Source: Lotus japonicus
Lineage: Eukaryota > Streptophyta > Magnoliopsida > Fabales > Fabaceae
Assembly: GCF_012489685.1 (NCBI RefSeq)
Contig: NC_080045.1
Coordinates: 8,333,648 to 8,397,647, forward strand
Reading direction: 5' to 3'
DNA: 64,000 nt
The translations under genes and the position numbers were made by a program. Below, piece by piece: positions 11,723 through 22,332 of this stretch. Each line of letters starts with the position of its first letter. Positions within the stretch are counted from its first letter, which is position 1. The notes beneath the pieces were generated by a model, which saw nothing but the letters and a program-made list of their open reading frames with translations, ran no database searches and was not told where the DNA came from.

Positions 11723-12237
11723 GAGATAGTAAATTATTTTCCTTAAAAGGGAGTGGTTACAGCCAGGGGACATGCCAAACCAAGAGTGAAAGTTAGAACT
11801 ATCGGAAATAAATGATATGAAAATAAGTTGATTCATTTTGTAATTGAGTAATACGAAGCTATATACACAGATTTCACTTAAGCTAACTACTTAACAAACT
11901 TAATATAACATACATCAGTTAGCTAACTAAAACAAAATAACTAATCAATTTCATTAACTAAATTGCCTAACTTGTTTAATACCACCCACAAGCAAGTGGG
12001 TGGGAAATGTTTGGCATGATAAACAACCAATTATACAAAAAACTTAAGCTATTGGGCAATGGCAAAATGAATGAATGGTTTTATTATATTTTAACACCCT
12101 CACACAAGAGTCATTTGAGCTTAAAATGTGGACAAAGTACGGACCCACTTACCATGTGCTTTGATACTATGTTAAACAACCAATTATACCAAAAGTTTAA
12201 TCTATTGGGTATGAGGCAAATGAATGATTATATATTA
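11723..12237. repeat. Repetitive intergenic DNA with an internal duplication
   Basis: A segment around AACAACCAATTATACMAAAA followed by CTATTGGG occurs twice (about 12019-12075 and 12174-12230), 155 bp apart. The 107-codon frame at 12007-12330 runs into the Stowaway element and is not credible as a gene. Confidence 0.55.
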
Positions 12238-12575
12238 CTCCCTCCGTTCCTATTTATAAGAACCAAACTAACATTTCTTAAATTTGTTCAAAATTATCTC
12301 AACTTTCCAAAACTACCCCAACTTTTATAAGAACCAAACTAACATTTCTTAAATTTGTTCAAAATTATCTCAACTTTCCAAAACTATCCCAACTTATTTT
12401 TTTTAATTTCTATTTATCATTAATGAGTTGCATAGTGGAAAGAAAGAGAAACCTCTATTAAATGAGGGTATTGTTGCCAAAAAATAATTAATGCATCTTG
12501 AAATTTAAATTGGTTCTTATAAAAAGGACCAAGTTACACCCTTCATTTAGTTCTTATAAATAGGAACGGAGGGAG
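12238..12575. mobile_element. Stowaway MITE with intact ends
   Basis: The left end CTCCCTCCGTTCCTATTTA and the right end TAAATAGGAACGGAGGGAG are perfect inverted repeats flanked by TA on both sides. The element is 338 bp, larger than typical, because a segment of about 70 bp (TAAGAACCAAACTAACATTT...) is duplicated inside it. It is non-coding. Good preservation points to fairly recent activity. Confidence 0.92.
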
Positions 12576-12585
12576 TATATTGTAA

Positions 12586-12988
12586 GAGCATCTCCAATGC
12601 TAGTTCTTATTTCTTAGTTCTTAGCACTATTCATGTGGGCCTGTATTGCCACATGTGTTTAAGCAACTCTCAAGCAATTTTGCTGCAACCATGAGTTTTT
12701 AGTTTTTAGTTCTTACCATTATTCATTTGGTCACACCAACCATTATTTATACTTTTTATTTTCATAAAGTAATAAAACAAAACTCATAAAGTAATAAAGT
12801 AATTTGGATGAGAGAGAAATAATTAATATTTTAAACTAAGAACTCAAAAAGCAAAACTTCTTATATAAGAACTGAGTTCTTATTTTTAAGAACTAATGAG
12901 TCCATGTCAGCATATCTAATAGTAAAGTTCTTAGTTCTTAGTTCTTAACTCTAAAATAAAAACTAAGAACCTTGCATTGGAGATGCTC
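12586..12988. mobile_element. Tourist-type MITE (GAGCATCTCCAATG family)
   Basis: The ends GAGCATCTCCAATGC and GCATTGGAGATGCTC are inverted repeats flanked by TAA on both sides (12583-12585, 12989-12991), the 3-bp duplication expected of PIF/Harbinger-derived Tourist elements. The interior is rich in TTCTTAGTTCTTA words. The same family appears at 31678-32067 and 32071-32471, and related ends occur at 35983-36358. Confidence 0.9.
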
Positions 12989-12991
12989 TAA

Positions 12992-14471
12992 CACACCATA
13001 CCCAGCTTAGAAATGAAAGTGCAAAAGACCCGAGAGAGCAAAGCCACACGTTTGCACGAAATCCAAAGCAATATTATAAACTAAAGGAAAAATCCGTTAA
13101 ATTGAAGCTGAATATGCTTCTTCTCCCTTTTTGTTGAACCTAACAATTTTTCGAACATCTCATAAATCATACAAAAGACAAATATTTACATCGTAAACAT
13201 TCAAATACACATAGAACATTATAATTGAATGAACTGAATATGTACATTTTTTATGTCTCATTAAGCCTGAAAATCTTAGAACAACAACATAGCGCCCATA
13301 ATTATTGATAACAACATCTCAGCTGCAAATTCAGCATAATAATGGTAGAAATATCACTTGGGTATATTATTACCGCAAAAAACAAACACAATCTAACCTC
13401 AAAGCTACTGATGCTTGAACTTAAAACAATTTGTCAAGTCGTACATCACAAGTTACAAAGTTGAAACATAATATAGATTTTAATAAGCAAAGTAGAAAAC
13501 GTTGACAATGGTTTAGAAGCTTGGGAAACTTGTTCTTCATCCTCAAGTGCCTCCCCAATTCTCAGAACCACATGCTCTCGATTTCAGCACAAGCAAACCA
13601 CTTCTCTTGATTAGCCAACTTCACTCAATCTTCAAAATGGGTTCAGATTTGTTTTTCCCGGAAAGAAAAATTATCAACATATGTCAAAGGAAGAACTAGA
13701 AATTTCAAACTAGTTCAGAAAGCCTTGGGAAAGGGGGAAAAACTAATATTGGCAACAATGTCTAAACAAAATTCTACTTCTAGGGAACACTATCATTATT
13801 GTTGTAATATACTATAAAAGAGCATAAAAGTCAGAGAAAATGATTTTATAAGATGACCAATTTCATTCCATTAGATAAAATTTGAAGGGAAAAACCTTTG
13901 CTAAAAGAAACCATTGATGATCATTATTGTTCCAATATTATAGCATAAACCTTACTATGGATGAAAAGCAAGAAGGAACCTTAGGATAGAAAAAGAGAAC
14001 CTTGGATCGGAGATTAATGGATGAAAATGTTGCAGAAATGGTTTTTATCTGGTCTGCTGACTGCTGAGGGTGAGAAAGGAATCACGAGTTGCAACTGAGG
14101 CGAAATCCAGAAAGGTTACTTTTCTGGCTGTGTTCTTTGTTTTTTCATCAAAAAGATAAATTACAAATTTCATGGACTTTGACTGTGTTCTTTGTCTGTG
14201 TGTTGAATTGAAACTAATATAAGAATAAAATTAAGTGAATCTATCAAAAACAATCAACACTCATCTCTCTAGAAGATTCGTTGTGATATACATGATTCAT
14301 TTATTCAGTTACCTAACCTATTTGAATATGACTAAACGTTCAGGTTAAACGTTACCATCTATTATATCACGTCCCGTATCAGCACACTAAATGTTGTGTG
14401 AGTAAATTATATACACCCATGATTACGTTAAGCGATCGCTGGGCCTGGGTGTGGTAACTCATATCGAAGAA
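12992..14471. other. Intergenic DNA, no supported gene
   Basis: About 1.5 kb without a credible open frame, transposon terminus or RNA gene. Some parts (13500-14100) are less AT-rich than the flanks and could be transcribed or a gene relic, but no protein similarity is visible to me. Confidence 0.5.
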
Positions 14472-14601
14472 TAACTCAAGTACGTGGTAAGAGTTAAGGA
14501 CATAAGGATTGGTGGGATGAAGAATGAAGGGTCCAGGGTTCGAACCATGAAGAGACTAATTTACTAACATTACTAACAACTAACATTTGTCTATAAAAAA
14601 A
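14472..14601 (+). mobile_element. tRNA-derived SINE, family B, + copy
   Basis: An A-box-like segment (GTGGTAAGAGTTAAGGAC) is followed by a B box (GGTTCGAACC) and the 3' part ACTAATTTACTAACATTACT, ending in an A-rich tail. The copy at 57217-57350 is the same family in the opposite orientation, and 37036-37085 is a truncated 5' piece. Family assignment rests on this internal comparison. Confidence 0.75.
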
Positions 14602-14637
14602 GTTGGAGCATCAAATTGTTTGAACCCACAAGGGGGT

Positions 14638-15236
14638 TAGAGATGGAAGTAGGTCAGGCCGCCCATAGGGCCTATGGCCCAGCCTACGTCAGGCTCAGGT
14701 CAGGCTAGGCCAAATTACAAAATAAAGAGGCTAAGACTTTTTTAAAAGTCCATTTAGTTAAAGATGTCAGGCTTGAGACACACAAAAAGCCTTATAAGCA
14801 TAACAGGTCGGCCTATTTAAATAAATGAATAAATATATTTATTTTATTATTTTCATTAAATTTTTATAATAATATCTTAAAATTATATACTTGTTGAACT
14901 ATTTATATGTTTAAATATGTGAGCCTATATAATGATTTAACTATATAAACCTCTCTAGAAAATGACTATTAACTTGAACCATACAATCATATTATTGTAT
15001 TTTAACTCATTAGTTTATAAGTTTGTTGACATGTTTACATCTTAAATTTTCGGTCGACTTGAATGTATTACAATGAAACAGACTTTTAAATAGGATACCA
15101 GACTTCCAAATAGATCAGGCTCAGGCCTAAAAAAAGCCTTTGACAGGCTACATGCCAGACTCATACCTAGAATATTTTAAGCAGGCTAAACCTATTTAAG
15201 CAAAGCCTAGTGAAGCCCAACCTACTTTCACCCCTA
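14638..15236. mobile_element. Non-autonomous hAT-like element
   Basis: The ends TAGAGATGGAAGTAGGTCAGG and TGAAAGTAGGTTGGGC (read on - from the right end) are imperfect inverted repeats. The subterminal regions are full of short GGCCTA/CAGGCT words in both orientations, as in hAT elements. The interior is AT-rich and non-coding. I could not find a matching 8-bp target duplication, so the exact boundaries are approximate. Confidence 0.55.
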
Positions 15237-15368
15237 AGCAGGCAGATCCCTAGTAAGGGCCAGATTGCAAAATGCGAGCTGGTTAACCTGATGCCCTGGC
15301 AAGGCCCATGTTACGTTGACTTATCAGAGGAGCAACTCCCTAACGGTGATAGGATGCAGTGCACAAGT

Positions 15369-15543
15369 TGTTGAGAATTCAAGTGTGAGTTGGAGAACCA
15401 AATTGGTTAAGTATGGGTGAGGAGAAGACTTTATAAGAGATATGACCCATAAACCTAATGCCTTAAGGTTTTGGGTTAAGATGTGGCGTCGATATATCTT
15501 GGTGTCTTACTCCTCGGCCCATGGGCTTCCTTGTCCCCCAACT
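15369..15543 (+). mobile_element. Solo LTR related to the TRIM at 37.6 kb
   Basis: The stretch begins TGTTGAGAATTCAAGTGTGAG and contains CCTAATGCCTTAAGGTTTTG, both shared with the LTRs at 37582-37775 and 37941-38134. No second LTR or primer-binding site is adjacent, so it is a solo or truncated copy. The 3' end is diverged. Confidence 0.6.
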
Positions 15544-15900
15544 CAAGTCTCCTCGCGCCGTAGAAACTCCACTAAATTCACTTTTTGAAACAACGCCTTC
15601 TTCCTCCTAGAAAACACAACCACCACATGTTAGGGTTGTGTTTATATAGAATTTAGATATCTAGTTATCGGAGCCAATAGAACAAGAAAACACTTAATTC
15701 TGAGGGTTAATACATAGTTTAGCCAAATATAAGTTGGATTAATTATGAGCATGTAAAAAAAGAATTAAAGCAAATTACAGTCAATAATAATCAATGTAAG
15801 AAAGCCTACAAAACTCTGAGTACTTGAATTAAATCCTCCCGGATTATATATGTCTCTTTCAATTTTTGATTTCTCTTTATGGGATTCCTAACACATTTTT
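15544..15900. other. Intergenic DNA, nothing recognised
   Basis: No gene or clear element is visible between the TRIM-like LTR and the LINE fragment. Confidence 0.45.
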
Positions 15901-16033
15901 TTTTAAAATTGAAAATGCTCCATTAAGAAAGGAAACATCATGGGAACAACCTCTCCCATGTGAGGCAAAACCCAGCACTGTTTAACATGTTAAAGCTAAC
16001 ACTAGACCTTAACATACCCAAGATACACGACCC

Positions 16034-16470
16034 TTAGCCGTAGAGCAACAACACAAAAAGGAAAAAGACAAACAAACAAGAAGATAAATGTCCCATTCTA
16101 CAATTGCATAGGGCACGATTATTGCCTGCTTCTAACTCCAACTCCTGCAGCCTACAAGTCTGGAAATCGTTCAGGAAAAAAACTTTATTAGCTTGGAAGC
16201 ACCCTTTCCTGATCACGCAGACCTGCCTCATCAATCAAATCTGTTACACAAACCCGCAGTGGAGAATCTTTATTGCAACCTTTGTTGGCCAAGAAATCTG
16301 CTTCCACATTACTCTCTCTATAGATGTGCCTTACTTCAACACAATTTACCTCATGTGTCAGGAATTTGATGTGATTCAATTCATTAACAAGCCTCGAAGG
16401 TCTTTTCTCACTAGACCCTATCTAACCCACCGTGACAGTCGAGCCGCTTTCAATTATGATGTTTATGAAG
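16034..16470 (-). pseudogene. LINE RNase H domain fragment
   Basis: Read on -, the sequence gives SRLVNELNHIKF, then VEVRHIYRESNVEADFLANKG. This is the C-terminal end of the RNase H-like (RVT_3) domain of plant L1-type retrotransposons, in which a final His and Asp help bind metal. The frame is interrupted near 16420 and upstream of the His region. It is a 5'-truncated, decayed insertion. Confidence 0.75.
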
Positions 16471-17117
16471 AGAAATTCCTAACACATTTTCCTATAGTCA
16501 ATGCATATTTGATTCAAGAATTTTTCTGGCAGTGTGTTAGCAAAGCTCTTAAGACTTAATGTACTAACCTTATAGAATGCTCAACTACTTCTCCAACAAA
16601 ATTGTCAATCCATAGGCACAAAACCCATTATGTGATTGAGACTACAAAAACTTGTGAATGGGGAAATTCTGCTATTTTACCTTCTTTTTTGGAAAGTTTA
16701 AACTTAATACTACATATCTTCCAATTAAGAAAAATAAGTTATTGACCGCTGCTAATTACATCTTGATAGATTTGCAATTTTTATGGTTAGTGGTCGTTAA
16801 AAGTTGTCATTTATGTTGGAGGGATATCTTTCATATTTTTTCAAGATCTACCATACAATATATGGGGCCAAAAGACAAAATATATGATTTTAGCCCCATA
16901 AGTTATAAAAAAATTATTCTGATAACTTGTAAATTTGCAAATTCTTCACACGAGACATAATATTATAACATATATCAAATTCAATATGCCATAGAAGAAT
17001 TCTTTGGTCAATTTCTCCTAAGCTCTTCCACTTTGTCACCCATATGACCACAATACATCAACAAAATGGTAAGAATAATGTAATGGAATTTTCATAGTGA
17101 AATTACTTGTAATAGAT
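16471..17117. other. Intergenic DNA with small ORFs only
   Basis: Open frames such as 16658-16960 (+) have no recognisable domain and an AT-rich codon make-up. On -, 16960-17120 seems to continue the homology of the left arm of the inverted duplication, so this may be more of the same gene relic. Confidence 0.35.
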
Positions 17118-17640
17118 TCCTTGAAAGCATTCTCAAAACTGTTACCATGATTTTTTTAAGACACTATATCAGTGAAATACACCACATTTTCAGTTGATAC
17201 AATGTGTTATCATCATGATCAACGTCTATGCCAAATATAAATTTATAAGGAATGGATAGAGGAGACTTGTAGGGAATAAGATCAAAATCATATAATAGAA
17301 CATACCCTTCATCCTTGAATGTATGGTTGAAGAAAGTAAATTAAAATCCATGATAAGATCGCCATCTCTGCCTCGAATGTCACCATGAATTTTGCTTTCT
17401 TCAACTACATCTCAAAGGACGGAGAGTATATTTTGTTATATGATTGTGATTCTCTTCCGTACAATACTCCTTTGAATTCAATACCTTTTATAAATTTTAT
17501 ATGTGACAGAGATGGTGATCTTCATGATAGTCACTTCGTATCAACTACAAATGTGGTGAATTTTATTGAAAAGGGGTGTGAAAATAACATCGTGGTTCCA
17601 GCTTTGAGTAATGCTTTCAAAGAATGTAGTTCAATTTCCT
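17118..17640. repeat. Large imperfect inverted duplication
   Basis: The left arm (about 17118-17346) is the reverse complement of the right arm (about 17384-17622), with scattered substitutions and small indels. The spacer is about 40 bp. Matching words include TTATATGATT and ATACAATGTG/GTATCAACTA. On + the right arm encodes an open frame of 91 codons (17385-17660) that I do not recognise, so the unit looks like a duplicated gene fragment. A transcript through it would fold into a long hairpin with mismatches. Confidence 0.75.
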
Positions 17641-18220
17641 TGTTCCTCACCCCCAATTAAATATATAGACCATGTGATATTTTTTTGCTCTGAAAACTGT
17701 AAAATTTGTCTAAGAATCAGGAGATAAAAGTGGACCAGCTAATAAATCAGCGACAGAAAGAGAAAAGGTCAAAGAGCTAATTTCAAAGGTGAGAGAGGAG
17801 GAGGGACATCTGTGGAGAGAGTGAACGTGTTTGTAGCTTGGTGTTGCGGGTTGGGGAAGAAGAATGAAAATAGGAGTGATTAGTGGGTGAGTAGGAAATT
17901 TTTTAGTTTTTTATTTTTATTTAGGGCCATGAAGATTAAATAGGTAATGAAATTCACATCTGATTTATTTTATGGGAGTTAACACTTGGAAAATATAAAA
18001 TTTTATTTCAAAAATATTAGGATCAAAATTAGACTTTTAAAAATATATGCAATACTAGTAAGGTTAAGCACAATTGGTATATAATTGGACTTTTTAAGTA
18101 TTTAACTCTGGTTTTAATCCTTGGACGGTGTGTATAGAGAAACATTTTTTGGAGAGGCCGCCAACTTAAGGTAATATGCGAGTCTCGAGAGCATTATTCT
18201 CATGAATGTCGAACAAAGAG
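17641..18220. other. Intergenic DNA, possible degenerate SINE at 18060-18200
   Basis: The stretch has no gene. At about 18062, GGTTAAGCACAATTGGTATA followed by TGGTTTTAATCCTTGG resembles decayed A and B boxes, but this is weak. Confidence 0.35.
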
Positions 18221-18476
18221 CTGGGTACGCGGGTGGCCCGCCCCGCGTAGGCCCGCATTTTAGCGGTCCTCTATTTTTCGGGCTATAGCCCGCACTAGTC
18301 CGCGGTTTCGCGGGCCGGTCCGTGGACTTTGGCCTCTCTTACCCTTTTTTTGCCCTCGTAGGCCCGCCCCGCATTGATCCGCATCATGCTGGCCCGCATT
18401 TTAGCGGTCCTCTATTTTTCGGGCTATAGCCCGCGGTTTCGCGGGCCGGCCCGCGGACTTCGACCCGCTTACCCAG
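18221..18476. mobile_element. GC-rich hAT-like MITE
   Basis: This 256-bp island of CCCGC/GCGGG words contrasts sharply with its AT-rich flanks. The ends CTGGGTACGCGGGT and ACCCGCTTACCCAG are inverted repeats (one mismatch). Internally, GCATTTTAGCGGTCCTCTAT occurs twice about 142 bp apart. No matching 8-bp target duplication is evident, so the superfamily is tentative. Confidence 0.6.
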
Positions 18477-19063
18477 GTGGTAAGAATATCTTTGGAAAAC
18501 CAAAAAAAATTGTAGATTAAAACTATATTTCACTAATTTTAAAGGGACAGGGCCAACATATTTTGGCGTTAAAAAGATTATCAGTAAAACCAGTAGTATT
18601 ATGGAACAACCAGATTTGATTTTTTTTCTACTATTTTTTTCCAAATAAATATATAATACCAAGCTACACAGGTCCACTTACACGGATTATTATATTTTTA
18701 TACTATTTTTTATTATTTTTTTAATTTTATACTATATAAGTCGAGAAATAACTCTTCTTAACAGAGCAGGGTAGCCAAGCCAACATGTAGCTAAAAAAAC
18801 CCAGCCACTAGAGAAAAAAATCCTCCAAAAACCTCTAAAAAACAAGCAAACAGTTATGCTTTAACGCCAAACAAAACTAGCAACTCCTAACGTCTACACT
18901 ACGAGAAGAGGTCCCTAATTGAAGTCGAAAGCAGCGACAAGCTCATGAGAATCAAGTAACGGTTACGGGACCCAAGAAAATCACAAAGATCCACTACAAA
19001 GGTCCACAACCATGCAAATTACATTCATCCTAACTCAAGAAATCCAATAGAATTATAGTCATC
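18477..19063. other. Intergenic DNA
   Basis: AT-rich stretch downstream of the mobile-domain pseudogene. No gene, terminator or repeat end is recognised. Confidence 0.45.
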
Positions 19064-20895
19064 CTAATTAAGATTGGAGCTAGAGGCTCCAGTTCTCCTA
19101 TTTTTCCTCTTTTTGTCACCGCAACCTCCACCTCCACCTCCACCTCCACCTCCACCTCTACTACCACTATCATCATCATCATCACCTTTAGGTTGCAAAT
19201 TGTGCTCTATGATAAAGTACATATGCTAGTTTGCTTCCAATATTCGTTTTGACGTCTCATTGGGGTCAAATGTTATCAAACTCAATTCCCGGAATTGCTC
19301 AAGAACACCCTCAAAAGACAATTGTTATCAAACACAACATAAGTTTTGAATTTATAAACACAATTTAATAACTTAAGAAACAACTAAAGAGAGAAATTTA
19401 GTTCCTTACCACAAGAGTCACTGCTACATGACCTCTAGTTTCAGGAGGGACCATCAGGGGGTGTGGGACTGACTTGTACCAAGGAAAGTAAGTAGGCGTT
19501 GTCAATGGAACCTCAGAAGGTTGACCACCCATGCAATGATCAGACAACTAAAGAAACAATTCATCAATCTCCTCAAAAGTTGGTCTGTCAACCGGTGGTT
19601 CATTAAGAACATCCTGAACAATATGGAACTGCCTCAACACACGCTCCGGCAGGTATGGGCATACCAAGCCTGAATGACGAATTCACCCAGTAAAAAGACA
19701 CACCTCCTAAAAAGACGAATGCTCTCTATGATTGTCATAGCGTGTCCATATCACACTATCCGCTTTAAGGTCATCTAAGACAAGCCTCTTCTCGTGGATG
19801 AGCATATTTCCCCTCTCTATGACCCAACTACACGCCTTGAGAATGTTCTCAGTGTATCGACAGTTCGACTTTCTATCAATCACTGAAGCAGGAAAATGCT
19901 AAAATATTCATGCCCGTAATCAAACAACAGTTTGTTAGACTTTATCAACTAAGTTCATACAGCTAATGCCATATCGTCCCAAGCATACTCCCAAAATTTA
20001 TCTAGGTCCACCAACATGCCCAGGTATGCAACCTCCACCTTGTTGTTTGTCTTCCCAGAGAAGATCGTCATCCCCACCATCCGCGGCAAGAAGGCTCTAA
20101 CAACTTTCTTCGACAATCCTTTCTCAGTCACCTTGAGGAGCCATGTATAGCGAGCATACAATCCATTGGACTTCCGGACCTCATCTTCAGCCTCTTCACG
20201 AGTAACACCCAGCTGCTTAACCAGTGTAACAGTAGCCTCATCATGATTCAGATTTGAGAGAGTAATGAATTTCCCCGTGACAAGGATGTGTAGTAATGAA
20301 GTTATGTCATCTAGTGTGATGGTCATCGCTCCGAACGACGTATGGAAAGAGGAAGTCTCCGGGTGCCATCTCTCCACAAAGGTCGACAACATGGCCTTAT
20401 CCACCGAGGGCAAGTTGCATGTCATCAAACTTTGAAGACCAGACGCCTTAACCCTTCCCTTTACGTACTAGCTAAAGTATTATGGTTCTTTCCCCTTCCC
20501 GTTCAAAGCATTCCCATGATGGTAAGTATTCAAGACACCCCAAGCGGTCTCATTTGGATATTCGTATGACCTCCAAACTTGATATGCAACATGTCTCTTG
20601 AAGTTCTACAACAAAGTCAGTTTAATAGGCCCCTTGGAAAGTATAGTTCCTCCTCCTCCTCCTCCACTTGCACATCCTCCTCCTCTCCCTCCTCCTCATT
20701 CTCCTCATCAACTCTGGCATCACCTATATCATCATCCTCCTGAGGCTGATTTATGGGAGGGACATCTTCAGTTTGAAGCTCTGATACTGCACGAGATGCA
20801 TGGGCTTCTTCACGCCTTTTACAGCTGGACGCTGTCGGATGACGTCTGCTCACGCGGGCTTCACGTGGGTGGTCCAGATTCTTTGTTCTTGCCAT
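19064..20895 (-). pseudogene. Plant-mobile-domain (MAIN/MAIL-like) pseudogene
   Basis: The product would start MARTKNLDHP at 20895, followed by an acidic N-terminal region. The plant mobile domain follows: FPRG near 20625, FKRHVAYQVW, then AFVERWHPETS-type sequence read here as STFVERWHPETSSFHTSF, then MTITLDDITSLLHI (longest frame 19955-20428). The C-terminal part gives YLPERVLRQFHIVQDV near 19640 and a poly-Gly stretch near 19130. Frameshifts and stops lie near 20615, 20470-20450, 19705 and 19225, so no full product is possible. Intact relatives are nuclear proteins of transposon-linked origin that help keep repeats silenced; some copies travel in Mutator elements. No element ends were identified here. 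Confidence 0.85.
19117..19178. repeat. (CCACCT)n and (ATC)n microsatellites in the mobile-domain relic
   Basis: About seven CACCTC-type hexamers encode a poly-Gly run on -, followed by an ATC run encoding Asp residues. Both are low-complexity expansions inside the decayed coding sequence. Confidence 0.85.
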
Positions 20896-20986
20896 ATATG
20901 TACCAAGATTAGAATGATTTACCTAAGACACAAAACAAAAGTGGGAGAATGGAATTGCAGATCAATGAAGAACTGACATCAAACAC

Positions 20987-21120
20987 GGTTTTAAAGGGCG
21001 TTCCTATCGCACTTTCAAACTGCATCTGAATCGCACTTTAAGGTGCGCAGGAATAACACTATTACAGTGCGTATGTATCACACTTTTATAGTGCGTATGT
21101 ATCGCACTTTAAAAGTGCGA
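20987..21120. repeat. Cluster of GCACTTTAAAGTGC-type palindromic words
   Basis: The words TCGCACTTT, AAAGTGCG, GTGCGTATGTAT and their complements recur about seven times in 130 bp, just upstream of the mobile-domain pseudogene on its strand. A second cluster lies at 51433-51493. Adjacent words can pair to form short hairpins. Function is unknown. Confidence 0.7.
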
Positions 21121-21440
21121 ATCGTTACAAAACAGAGCAGGTGGGTCAGGTCGATAACTAACCAGATCGCGACGAGAAGAAGAAGGTGGTGGTTGGTTGT
21201 GGCTGCATCGATGACATGCGACGAAGAATTGGCAGTGACAGCGGCGACGGGCGATGTAGAAGATGCTGGCAGTGGCGGTGGCAATGGTTGGCCAGTCGAA
21301 AAATGAAGATGAAGATGATGGTGAAATGGGGAGGAAGGTGAAGAAAGTTGTAAATGAAAGGGAGAAAATGGGGTATGAGTTTGGGGGTTTTGGAAAGTTT
21401 TGATGTGGGAAATTTTGAACTTTTCATAGAGTAAGGGGGG
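21121..21440. other. Upstream flank of the mobile-domain relic
   Basis: Overlapping frames on both strands (21043-21306 +; 21078-21427 -) arise from GC-skewed sequence and have no recognisable domain. I do not call a gene. Confidence 0.4.
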
Positions 21441-21460
21441 TAGGAATAGATGTGTGTGTG

Positions 21461-21703
21461 TGGGGGGGGGGGGGGGGCGGTTTAGTAAAAATTCCCAATA
21501 TTTAAATGTAAGGAACCAAAATACAAAGTTCCTTGCACAATAAACAAATCCTAAATTTTAAGGAATCAGTCCTTAAAATTCCCAGTATTTAAATGTGTGT
21601 GTGTGGGGGGTTGGTAAAAATTCCCAGTATTTAAATGTAAGGAACCAAAATACAAAGTTCCTTGCACAATAAACAAATCCTAAATTTTAAGGAATCAGTC
21701 CTT
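21461..21703. repeat. G-run and direct duplication
   Basis: A run of 16 G's at about 21463-21478 follows a TG repeat. The segment AATTCCCARTATTTAAATGT through AAGGAATCAGTCCTT occurs twice (about 21490-21576 and 21618-21704), with a second short G run before the second copy. The unit including the TG/G run is thus duplicated in tandem. Confidence 0.85.
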
Positions 21704-21754
21704 CACCTTCACCTCAGCAAACTCCAATGGTGCCAAAAAATAAGGCAAAGACCT

Positions 21755-21799
21755 TAGCATCTCCAGCTCGGCTAAGGCACCAGTTGGAGATGCTCTAAT
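21755..21799. mobile_element. Abutted Tourist-type ends
   Basis: TTAGCATCTCCAGCT and AGTTGGAGATGCTCTAA lie only about 12 bp apart as inverted repeats. They look like the two ends of the GAGCATCTCC family with almost no interior, or the end of a larger decayed copy extending left. Confidence 0.5.
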
Positions 21800-22332
21800 T
21801 GTCACAACTAGAAACCCCAATCTACCTAAGCGCATATTTAATTCCGCTTTTTTGGCACCTCACGTCCTACCCTCCACATTGCGGTGAATCAAAAGCTCTC
21901 CCATTTGACCCAAAAAAAAGAGACTCTCTCATACACCTTTTGGCGCAATGTGCTTTGGAGTTCATGATGCACGTACTTCAAAAATGGCTAATGGGGTGCA
22001 TTTTATGATTTATTGTTAAACATAAAACCTTGAACACATGTTCCGGGTAAAAAAAGTGCGCAAGTATGGGATAAAATTGAGCACATACATTGATGCTCCC
22101 AATATTTTTTGGAGCGGTATAGACAATCAGTGTCCAGTGAAAATACGAAGTGAAATATTGACAGTATTTCAAGGAATAGGCATATCATATGAGACCCCTC
22201 CTTAAACCTTAAGAAATGATAACTCTAGCTCGAAATGATAAAGAATTCATAACTATTCACCAACTGAATAGTTTCAATCCACTATTTTACACCAAACAAC
22301 AGTGTTATTAGCCATAATTGAATAGGCAACAT
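21800..22332. other. Downstream flank and probable 3' UTR of the AIP2-like gene
   Basis: Only short unconvincing frames are present. The part nearest 22332 should contain the 3' UTR of the - strand E3 ligase gene; its end cannot be placed. Confidence 0.4.

Noticed and set aside
14472..14601. tRNA gene
   Set aside because: A and B boxes are present, but there is no cloverleaf, and the same unit recurs at other sites with a SINE-type 3' part.
20598..20912. + strand Pro/His-rich frame
   Set aside because: It is antisense to the acidic N-terminal region of the mobile-domain pseudogene.
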